NCBI RefSeq assembly: GCF_002482975.1
Contig: NZ_DLHA01000058.1
Coordinates: forward strand, 1-64,000
Origin: Flavobacterium sp. UBA7680
GTDB lineage: Bacteria > Bacteroidota > Bacteroidia > Flavobacteriales > Flavobacteriaceae
DNA: 64,000 nucleotides
Reading direction: 5' to 3'
In this document: positions 58,301 to 64,000 of the stretch, piece after piece
Layout of the letters: each line of letters starts with the position of its first letter
Position numbering within the stretch: position 1 is the stretch's first letter
Notes under the pieces: generated by a model
Databases searched by the model: none
The model's input: only the letters and a program-made list of their open reading frames with translations
Told to the model about the DNA's origin: nothing
Translations under genes and position numbers: made by a program

Positions 58301-59915
58301 ATTGTCGGCTGAAAATTTTAGAGCCAAAATCAAAAAAACGCTTGATATCTATCCAAAAGGATTTCCTATGAATATCGATATTTCCGGAGCAAAATCTCAG
58401 ACCAAAGATTTTGTAATTCTAGATCCTTTACCTAATTCTATAGATGCAGGTTTTAAATTGTTTTACAATCCATTTTCGTCAATTTTTGACGGATTAGAAA
58501 GTATGATGCGTGAGCCAGGAGGTTGTTTTGAACAAGTTTCATCAACAAACTATCCAAATATTATGGCAATGCAGTTACTAAAATATAAAAATTCTGCTCC
58601 CGAATTTAAAGAGCGTGCTTTAAAGTATTTAGAAAATGGTTATCAAAAACTTAAAAATTATGAATCAAAAGACGGCGGTTTTGAATGGTATGGAGGAAAT
58701 CCGGGTAATGAAGCTTTAACGGCATATGGTTTACTGCAATTTCATGAAATGAAGGATTTTATAAATATTGATAAAAAGCTAATTGAAAGATCAATGAAAT
58801 GGATCGATTCCAGAAAAGATGACAGCGGAGGTTTTAAACAAAACCCTGCAAAATATGGTTTTTCTGGGGTGAAATATGTGGTTAATAATGCTTATATCGT
58901 TTATGTTTTATCTGAGATTGGAGATAATGATATCGAAAAACAATATGGAAAAGCGCTGCAGGAAGCACTTACAAGCAAGGATTTATACAGAATGGAATTA
59001 GTAGCTCTGGCATCTTTTAACCTAAATAAAGTGCAGGAATACAAACAATTAATGCAATTGATAAGTACAGAAATTAAGAAGAGCGGATTTGCAGCTTTAA
59101 AAGCAGAACAATCTGTTATTAATAGTTATGGCAGATCAATGAATGTTGAGATTGCTTCACTTTATGCACTCGCATTGTTAAAAGAAAAACAGCTCACAAA
59201 AGAAGTTTCTGATGTTATGGATTACATTCAATCATCAAAAAATTCATATGGATTTGGTTCTACACAAGCCACAGCATTATCATTAAAAGCAATAACAGAA
59301 TTCACTAAAATTTATGCTCGTGCTGCGTTTTTAGATAAAGCGTCTTTGAATTTAAATAATCAAACTGCTGATTTAACTCACACGGATAAAAATGGAGATG
59401 TTACTTTGCAGAATTTGAAAATCAATTCAGGAAATAATAATTTTTCAATTCAAATTCCTGCGGACACATCAATTCCTTATTTATTTTATGTTAAGTATTA
59501 TACTTTTAAACCAAATAATTCAAAAGATTGTAAGCTGATTTTAAGAACTAAAACAGAACAAAATAAAGTAAAAATCAGCGAAACAGCGAGAATTGAAATT
59601 GAAGTTCAAAACAACAGTACAAAACAAGTTTCAAACCCAATTGCCAGAATTGGAATTCCAGGCGGGTTAACTCCGGAGCCTTGGCAGTTAAAAGAACTTA
59701 TAGATAAAAATATTGTGGATTATTATGAAATTTTCGGTAATGAGTTAGTTTTTTATTTTAGAAAATTAGAAGCTAAAGAAACCAGAAAAGTAAACATTGA
59801 CCTAAAAGCAATTGTTCCAGGAAAATATAAAGGTATAGCTTCTTCGGTATACTTATATTATGAAAATGAACACAAAAATTGGAATCAGGGATTAGAAATT
59901 GAAGTGCTTCCGTAA
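55383..59915 (+). CDS. Thioester alpha-2-macroglobulin with an inserted SusC-type TonB plug
   Basis: 1510 residues, exported (MKNIKYLIFLLAFQTILAQ, no lipobox). An MG2-like domain comes first (about 35-130, EKVYLHLNNVLYTPGETIHFKAYV), followed by more MG domains and a carboxypeptidase-regulatory-like domain (about 542-600). A complete plug domain occupies about 658-790: LESVVVTAYGISYQKK, LAGQAAGLQVTS, IRIRGFGSIYG, LIVVDGIPY, IVVLKDASATALYGPGGANG, VILVTTKS. The macroglobulin core follows (about 836-930, FRSCIYWNSIVQTNNKGEVSF). The thioester motif C1048-F-E-Q1051 lies in EPGGCFEQVSSTNYPN, then an alpha-helical toroid (about 1070-1330) and a C-terminal receptor-like domain. Such proteins trap proteases; here the plug probably docks in the plugless barrel encoded just upstream. 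Confidence 0.9.
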   Translation: MKNIKYLIFLLAFQTILAQNIEKDWNTVYKNSITEKVYLHLNNVLYTPGETIHFKAYVTESDNRPTTLSDYLYVDLLDGGNKKITSQIYSIENGNAICSYTIPEDGASGIYKIKAYTRIQNQVSENIFEKTVFVQKVVSPRILMTLDFKKKAYGKGETCEADFELKNLESQPIKNYAFKYDVFIGGKKIDSLQGKTDDLGKAVINFKLPNDLKSNDGILNVMLDYDNFQESVTRSIPINLNFIDLQFLPESGNFVLNEASSLFFIAKNEFGLPMDAAGFIEDEAGNKIADFKSLHDGMGNVVLKTEENKKYFGVVTSPFKSAEKIALPVAVKNVFVVNAKKQKDNVALNIFVPAAIEAKILIRNTAKIHNTMNLNLVKGWNLVDVKTKDFPVGIQSFSLLIENKIVAERLVFLNYQDGLKIEIKTDKENYLPREQVKVSIVTKDKNNNPIASNLSVSVVDSKLLTYIDDKQDNILSWMLLGAELKGKIHEPRFYFDENKKMEEREEAIDLLLNTHGWRKYDQKNLQKLIAQTNNIEPEKGNTIEGFVLNYKNKPVSVKVLFFTDNGKVYETKSNSSGYFKFNRVHFSDLAYLVAETKSKNENTIKNSFSDHAEFSMMKDTLSNTVTNETDYKYAERKTVFSENAQISGNSTSLDSDSNNLESVVVTAYGISYQKKMISSSVTYVTSRDLINTLAGQAAGLQVTSATGQGGLGDKIRIRGFGSIYGSRSGGQPLIVVDGIPYANNENSSVFGNLSANSIQSIVVLKDASATALYGPGGANGVILVTTKSKLNTGNILLGEKYNYAFQRLNRTQTKPLNEAESFYAPQYKSTIVEEKTDFRSCIYWNSIVQTNNKGEVSFNFYNSDENTSFKILAEGVSYKGDLGKAETVFTVKDLIQTDVKVPVYASQEDIISIPIWVKNNSEKTLKLESEVNFNKQNIDGQNAVIDLKPNESKTIYITLNPKEAGLKLPLEITLSAENFRAKIKKTLDIYPKGFPMNIDISGAKSQTKDFVILDPLPNSIDAGFKLFYNPFSSIFDGLESMMREPGGCFEQVSSTNYPNIMAMQLLKYKNSAPEFKERALKYLENGYQKLKNYESKDGGFEWYGGNPGNEALTAYGLLQFHEMKDFINIDKKLIERSMKWIDSRKDDSGGFKQNPAKYGFSGVKYVVNNAYIVYVLSEIGDNDIEKQYGKALQEALTSKDLYRMELVALASFNLNKVQEYKQLMQLISTEIKKSGFAALKAEQSVINSYGRSMNVEIASLYALALLKEKQLTKEVSDVMDYIQSSKNSYGFGSTQATALSLKAITEFTKIYARAAFLDKASLNLNNQTADLTHTDKNGDVTLQNLKINSGNNNFSIQIPADTSIPYLFYVKYYTFKPNNSKDCKLILRTKTEQNKVKISETARIEIEVQNNSTKQVSNPIARIGIPGGLTPEPWQLKELIDKNIVDYYEIFGNELVFYFRKLEAKETRKVNIDLKAIVPGKYKGIASSVYLYYENEHKNWNQGLEIEVLP

Positions 59916-59922
59916 TTTTTTT

Positions 59923-59957
59923 AACCTAACAGGTTTTATAATCTGTTAGGTTTTTAG
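59923..59957. terminator. Terminator after the macroglobulin gene
   Basis: AACCTAACAG (59923-59932), ten-base loop, CTGTTAGGTT (59943-59952), then T. Between convergent genes and usable from both sides. Confidence 0.85.
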
Positions 59958-59969
59958 TTTAGAAAAAAA

Positions 59970-61031
59970 CTAAAATTCTCTCGTTTTATAATAATTAATC
60001 ATCAAATCAATAAACTTGCTATAACTTTCCATTCCATCTTTCTGATTGTTTGATTTTAAGAAACTATCATAAACAAAATGAAAACCTTCATCAATAAAAG
60101 TATCATATTGTTTCCAAAAATCCTGACTTTCCTGATAATTTTTTAAAATCCCCGGATTTACTTGTTTCTTTAAAATCTCGAAAATTTTCTCGTTTTTAAA
60201 CTTCCAAATCCCAAGACAATAACGCAAAGCAAAACTATATCCGGAATATTGATAATATAAATTGTCATTTTTTACAGTAGCCAAAACCCCAATAAAATTA
60301 CATTCATTCTCGCTGGCAAAACCTATTTGGTGTGCCATTTCGTGAGAAGCGGTAAGTGGGAAAGAATACATCGGTAATAAATCATTTACCTGCGCTTCGT
60401 TTGTAAACGGGTTCAGATAACCGCCAAATCCCATATAAGTTAAGGGTACACTAAACAGCGATTTTTTTACGCTTAAAGTCTCATATTTAAAATAAGGATG
60501 TTCTTGGGCTAAATTTTCATATCCGTTAACATTCATCTTAAAAACTTCTTCCTGAGAATAGGGAAAACTGATTTTTTCGCTTTTATTTTTTGTGATTTTA
60601 AACTGAACTTCATTCGTTTTAAGAATCAATCTTTTTGTAAAGGCTAATAAATCAGCATCAGTATATTCTCTTTTAATTTCCATTTTTTCAAAAAGAGGCT
60701 TACGATAATAATTGAAAGCCCAAAGCAGATGAAAGAAAAAGTAAAAAACAGAAATTTTACCTGTGATTTTTAAAAGATGATCTTTCCAGTCTGTCCTCCA
60801 TGTTTTTCGAATTCTCCAAAACCAGCTTATCATAGATAAGATTAAAATTGCGTATATACAATCACCGACAGAGAATGAAATTTTACCCAAAATTGTTCTT
60901 GAAAAATGTGAAATTCTGATATATAAATTATTACTGTAAAGTCCTTCTACAAAATCAGGAAAAAACGGCAGGATTTTTAAAAAGATAATCTGAACTAAAA
61001 GAAATAAGGGAAGGATATATTTTGATTTCAC
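59970..61031 (-). CDS. DUF3810 membrane metallopeptidase-like protein
   Basis: 353 residues. Three N-terminal membrane segments (YILPLFLLVQIIFLKILPFF, FSVGDCIYAILILSMISWFW, ISVFYFFFHLLWAFNYYR), then a soluble domain with a zinc-protease-like motif HEMAH in LTASHEMAHQIGFASENECNFIG and a conserved YLNPFTNEAQVND stretch. The family is DUF3810. The substrate is unknown; the catalytic site probably faces the periplasm. Convergent with the macroglobulin gene. Confidence 0.87.
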   Translation of the reverse strand: MKSKYILPLFLLVQIIFLKILPFFPDFVEGLYSNNLYIRISHFSRTILGKISFSVGDCIYAILILSMISWFWRIRKTWRTDWKDHLLKITGKISVFYFFFHLLWAFNYYRKPLFEKMEIKREYTDADLLAFTKRLILKTNEVQFKITKNKSEKISFPYSQEEVFKMNVNGYENLAQEHPYFKYETLSVKKSLFSVPLTYMGFGGYLNPFTNEAQVNDLLPMYSFPLTASHEMAHQIGFASENECNFIGVLATVKNDNLYYQYSGYSFALRYCLGIWKFKNEKIFEILKKQVNPGILKNYQESQDFWKQYDTFIDEGFHFVYDSFLKSNNQKDGMESYSKFIDLMINYYKTREF

Positions 61032-61086
61032 AGTTTAAATTTTGGATACGTAAATATAATTACAATATTGAATGATTAAAAAAAGT

Positions 61087-61180
61087 TCGCCACGAATTCC
61101 ACTAATTTTCACGAATTATTGATTTGTTTAATTTTAGAGCCATTATAATTTGTGCTAATTCGTGGAATTCGTGGCGAAAA
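61087..61180. repeat. Dispersed inverted repeat of the CACGAATT family, copy 5
   Basis: Left arm 61087-61118 (CGCCACGAATTCCACTAATT), right arm 61147-61180 (GTGCTAATTCGTGGAATTCG, then TGGCG). The inserted C of the left arm is matched by a G in the right arm, so the two sides keep pairing. Confidence 0.88.
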
Positions 61181-61195
61181 AAAATATAAACTTTG

Positions 61196-61203
61196 TAACT
61201 TTG
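61196..61203 (+). promoter_or_regulatory. Putative -7 element for pepD
   Basis: TAACTTTG, with a leader of about 29 bases. The upstream repeat arm occupies the -33 position. Confidence 0.5.
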
Positions 61204-61238
61204 ACATTCTTAATTGTTAAACTTCAAACAAAATATAA

Positions 61239-62699
61239 ATGAGTCAGGAAATAAGAAATCTGGAACCAAAAGCACTTTGGAACAAATTTGCAGATTTAAA
61301 CGCCGTTCCGCGTCCGTCAAAGAAAGAAGAGCGTGTAATCGAGTTTATGAAAAACTTTGGAAACAGCTTAGGTTTAGAAACTTTTGAAGACGAAATCCGA
61401 AATGTAATCATCAGAAAACCGGCAACTCCGGGAATGGAAAATCGTAAAGCGATTGTAATACAAGGTCACTTAGACATGGTTCATCAAAAAAATGCTGATA
61501 CCGTTTTTGATTTTGACACACAAGGAATTGATATGTACGTTGATGGTGACTGGGTTCGCGCTCGCGGTACAACGCTTGGCGCAGACAATGGGCTAGGAGT
61601 AGCTACAATTATGGCAATTTTAGAAAGTAAAGATATTCCGCATCCGGCAATTGAAGCTTTGTTTACAATTGACGAAGAAACCGGAATGACAGGAGCTTTA
61701 AACCTAAAAGGAGGAATTCTTCAAGGACAGATTTTATTGAATCTGGACACAGAAGAAGATGACGAAATTGATATAGGATGCGCTGGTGGAATTGATGTAA
61801 CGGCTACAAGAGGTTATAATGAAGAAGAAGTTCCAGAAAGCTCTGTTGGATATACCATTACCGTAAAAGGCTTAAATGGAGGTCATTCTGGAATGGATAT
61901 TCATAAAGGTTTAGGAAACGCAAATAAAATCATGAACCGTTTATTATTTGATGGTTTTGAAAACTTTGGATTACAGGTTTCTGAAATTAACGGAGGAAGT
62001 CTTAGAAATGCAATTCCGAGAGAAAGTGTTGCGAAAGTAATTATCTCTCAAATGTTTGATGAAGCGTATGTTTATGATATGCAGGAAATTATTGCTGACA
62101 TCAAAGCAGAATACAAAACAACGGAGCCAAACCTATCTATAGAAATTGTAAAAGGTGATTTACCTGAAAAAATAATGGATTTAGGTGTTCAGGAAGGAAT
62201 TGTCAGAGCGATTTATGCAGCACAAAATGGAGTTTACAGAATGAGCGCTGATATGGCTGATTTGGTTGAAACTTCAAATAATATTGCGCGCGTTATTGTA
62301 AAAGACGGAGAAATTTTAGTGGGATGTTTAACACGTTCTTCTGTAGAATCTTCAAAATTTGATTTAGCAAATTCATTACGTTCTGCTTTTGAATTGGTTG
62401 GATGCGAAGTTGAACTTTCTGGTTCTTATCCAGGATGGACTCCAAACGTAAATTCAGAAATATTAGAAGTCTTAAAAGATATTTACGAAAAACAAAATGG
62501 TGAACAGCCAAAAGTTGTGGCTTGTCATGCTGGTTTAGAATGCGGAATTTTAGGCACAAATTACCCAGATATGGATATGATTTCTTTTGGACCAACCATT
62601 CACGGAGCACACTCTCCAGACGAAAGAGCTAGTATTTCATCTGCTCAAAAATATTGGAAATTTGTATTAGAAATTCTTCCGAATATTCCGGTTAAATAA
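61239..62699 (+). CDS. pepD: Aminoacyl-histidine dipeptidase (peptidase D)
   Basis: Cytosolic M20-family zinc dipeptidase of 486 residues, full length for PepD. Metal and catalytic segments: VIQGHLDMVHQKN (zinc His and catalytic Asp), GTTLGADNGLGVATIMAILE (bridging Asp), FTIDEETGMTGALNL (catalytic and metal Glu), LNLDTEEDDEIDIGCAGG, and the C-terminal CHAGLECGIL with FGPTIHGAHSPDE (zinc His). Cleaves Xaa-His and other dipeptides. An inverted repeat follows the stop and may end the transcript. Confidence 0.95.
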   Translation: MSQEIRNLEPKALWNKFADLNAVPRPSKKEERVIEFMKNFGNSLGLETFEDEIRNVIIRKPATPGMENRKAIVIQGHLDMVHQKNADTVFDFDTQGIDMYVDGDWVRARGTTLGADNGLGVATIMAILESKDIPHPAIEALFTIDEETGMTGALNLKGGILQGQILLNLDTEEDDEIDIGCAGGIDVTATRGYNEEEVPESSVGYTITVKGLNGGHSGMDIHKGLGNANKIMNRLLFDGFENFGLQVSEINGGSLRNAIPRESVAKVIISQMFDEAYVYDMQEIIADIKAEYKTTEPNLSIEIVKGDLPEKIMDLGVQEGIVRAIYAAQNGVYRMSADMADLVETSNNIARVIVKDGEILVGCLTRSSVESSKFDLANSLRSAFELVGCEVELSGSYPGWTPNVNSEILEVLKDIYEKQNGEQPKVVACHAGLECGILGTNYPDMDMISFGPTIHGAHSPDERASISSAQKYWKFVLEILPNIPVK

Positions 62700-62703
62700 A
62701 GTT

Positions 62704-62768
62704 CTCAGTTTTCAGTCACAGTTTTCAGTTTCCTTAGAGACTGAAAACTGCGACTGCGACTGAAAACT
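62704..62768. repeat. Inverted repeat made of CAGTTTTCAGTC units
   Basis: CAGTTTTCAGTCACAGTTTT on the left, CTGAAAACTGCGACTGCGAC with TGAAAACT on the right, around a short TTCCTTAGAG loop. Lies between pepD and a convergent small gene and is probably a terminator for both. Confidence 0.75.
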
Positions 62769-62770
62769 AA

Positions 62771-62881
62771 TTAATCTCTTTTAGGAGAATTTTTCTTCTC
62801 TCTTTTTTCTTCTTTTTTTTCTTTAGCCGTTTTTAACGGTTCTTTTTTTGCCGTTTTTTTGGCATCTTGACCTTTTGACAT
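62771..62881 (-). CDS. Lysine-rich small protein, 36 aa
   Basis: ATG at 62881-62879, stop at 62773-62771, 36 residues: begins MSKGQDAKKTAKKEPLKT and continues with Lys/Glu-rich helix-forming sequence ending SPKRD. Very basic, no membrane segment. I recall similar short MSKGQDAKK-type proteins in other Flavobacteriia, which supports a real gene, but this cannot be verified here. A nucleic-acid or ribosome contact is only inference. Confidence 0.6.
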   Translation of the reverse strand: MSKGQDAKKTAKKEPLKTAKEKKEEKREKKNSPKRD

Positions 62882-62955
62882 AACGTATTGATTTTGTTTG
62901 TTTTATTGTTTTGCTATAGTAAATATAGCTTTTTTTGAAATCATTAGACATAAAA

Positions 62956-62984
62956 AAATCCCCAATTTTTTAAATTGAGGATTT
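62956..62984 (-). terminator. Terminator after the 257-aa gene
   Basis: On the minus strand AAATCCTCAATTT pairs, with one mismatch, to AAATTGGGGATTT and runs into T. Just past the stop at 63009. Confidence 0.75.
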
Positions 62985-63008
62985 CTATATTTATATAAAA
63001 GTAAAAAT

Positions 63009-63782
63009 TTAATTCCTTTTTAATACTTTATATTGTTCGTAACAGCCGCTTATGGCATCTAAAATCTGTAAGTCATTTGCAGATTGAATAAAAGCATCAG
63101 AATAGTTGCAGCGGTGCATAATTTCAGGAATTTCATCCTTGCTGATTCCTAATAGAACAGCAATAGTTTCACGATCGTATTTAGTTTCTAAAAGATTTCT
63201 AATCGTATCGTCTTTTTTCATGTCCTTGAGTTTTTTAAGCTCTCGGCTGTTCTTTCCAAAGAAATTATAAAGCATATCTGCCGGATTAAAAATAGAACCC
63301 AACACTTTCCCAAAAGCATTTGGAGAATACTCACCCGCTTCATAGCCTTGTGTTAGACCAGAAATACTGTAACGGTAATTTTCTTTGGTTGGAATTAACT
63401 TCGAATCGATTTCAAGATAACCAGTCAAATTAAATGGAGCAATAACAACTTCTTCAAGAGCAATTGCTTTTTCAGTAAGCTGAATTCGAGTTACTTTATT
63501 TTTTATCCAGTCATTTGTTACTCTAATTCTAAGAGATTGAAATCCTAAAAGAGAGAAATGAATTGTATCATTTGGGTGCACATCAATTTCAAAATACCCT
63601 TTTGCATCAGATTTTGCGCCGCGTACTTTATTGGTGTTAATGATATTTACATTTGAAAGAGGCTGTTTACTATCATCGTTTATAATGTAACCTGAAACTC
63701 TTTGCGGAGTTGTAGATTCTACATCTTGTGCAAAACTTATGGCAGAGAATAGTAAAAAAAAGAAAGCTGCGAAATATTTCAT
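63009..63782 (-). CDS. Secreted carboxypeptidase-regulatory-like domain protein, 257 aa
   Basis: Signal peptide (MKYFAAFFFLLFSAISFAQ), then a CarboxypepD_reg-like beta sandwich (about 28-112: VSGYIINDDSKQPLSNVNIINTNKVRGAKSDAKGYFEIDVHPNDTIHFSLLGFQSLRIRV), the domain that starts many TonB receptors. Here no receptor follows. The remaining residues form a helical domain (YRYSISGLTQGYEAGEYSPNAFGKVLGSIFNPADMLYNFFGKNSRELKKLKDMKKDDTIRNLLETKYDRETI). Stand-alone proteins of this kind are common in Bacteroidota and uncharacterised. It probably acts in the periplasm or at the outer membrane. Confidence 0.83.
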   Translation of the reverse strand: MKYFAAFFFLLFSAISFAQDVESTTPQRVSGYIINDDSKQPLSNVNIINTNKVRGAKSDAKGYFEIDVHPNDTIHFSLLGFQSLRIRVTNDWIKNKVTRIQLTEKAIALEEVVIAPFNLTGYLEIDSKLIPTKENYRYSISGLTQGYEAGEYSPNAFGKVLGSIFNPADMLYNFFGKNSRELKKLKDMKKDDTIRNLLETKYDRETIAVLLGISKDEIPEIMHRCNYSDAFIQSANDLQILDAISGCYEQYKVLKRN

Positions 63783-64000
63783 ATCCTGATTTAAAGCACT
63801 AAAAGTAGTAAATAGAGATTAAATATTTCGCAGTCTTTGAATATAATTATCAGAAAATTAACAAAGTCGCCAGTGCTGCTTTTTTGTGTTTAAATAAAAA
63901 GAGAAAAGGAAGATTAAATTACATTGTTTCTGAATTACAAAACTCATTTATAGAGATTAAGATTTACCTGTAAAAACATTTAACACATAGAAACATAGGT

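Noticed and set aside
55383..59915. Possibility that the plug in the macroglobulin is an artefact of misassembly with the barrel gene
   Set aside because: The reading frame is continuous over 4.5 kb, the plug is bordered by linker sequence on both sides, and the barrel gene lies before, not after, the insert, so a simple join cannot produce it.
1..64000. tRNA, rRNA or transposase genes
   Set aside because: Reading both strands, I found no cloverleaf ending in the TTCnAnnC pattern, no rRNA-like stretch and no transposase-like protein.

Overview
The window is AT-rich chromosomal DNA from a member of the Flavobacteriaceae, most likely a Flavobacterium close to F. johnsoniae. Support: Bacteroidota-type promoter elements (TAnnTTTG), a GldI-like gliding lipoprotein, two proteins with C-terminal type IX secretion sorting domains, a SusC-like barrel, a 642-residue NagB/PIG-L fusion, a type III glutamine synthetase, and many secreted proteins whose signal peptides end in ...AQ. 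No rRNA, tRNA, CRISPR, phage or insertion sequence was recognised. Almost all genes look intact; only glnA is cut by the window edge.

Layout. 1-4.8 kb: divergent GSII and GSIII glutamine synthetases, then purM. 4.9-9.7 kb: small unknown proteins, a GNAT acetyltransferase and a secreted GH92 mannosidase, separated by hairpin-rich repeat islands. 9.9-24.9 kb (mostly minus strand): M61/PDZ lipoprotein peptidase, sterol-desaturase-like enzyme, DoxX/aquaporin/GlsB membrane cluster, EamA exporter, a DHH phosphoesterase-GldI-double PPIase cluster, a CLC antiporter with fluoride-type signature residues, RidA, and CbpA/CbpM chaperones. 25.1-38.4 kb: guaA, two LysM proteins (one with a type-1 periplasmic-binding fold), OsmC, a structured leader before nagB, pyrG and yidC. 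38.5-51.2 kb: YwqK-like protein, DUF4956, an exported dikinase-like protein, mnmA, secreted S8 protease, flavin oxidoreductase, delta-60 repeat protein, CoA pyrophosphatase and a PlsC-like acyltransferase. 51.3-59.9 kb: an ECF sigma factor and membrane partner divergent from a two-gene operon. 60-64 kb: DUF3810 protein, PepD, a 36-residue lysine-rich protein and a carboxypeptidase-regulatory-like protein.

Most notable: the operon at 52.6-59.9 kb appears to encode a split TonB-dependent receptor. The SusC-like barrel has no recognisable plug, while the next gene, 4 bases downstream, is a thioester-containing alpha-2-macroglobulin with a complete SusC-type plug inserted in its middle. A plausible reading is that the macroglobulin docks in, or gates, its partner barrel at the outer membrane.

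Second tier: an exported protein with glucan,water-dikinase-like domain order (swivel His domain then C-terminal ATP-grasp) at 40-41.9 kb; a CLC protein carrying a full set of CLC-F signature residues; and a roughly 290-base structured leader or small RNA before nagB. Intergenic DNA is unusually rich in several families of dispersed inverted repeats, some with arms that covary.
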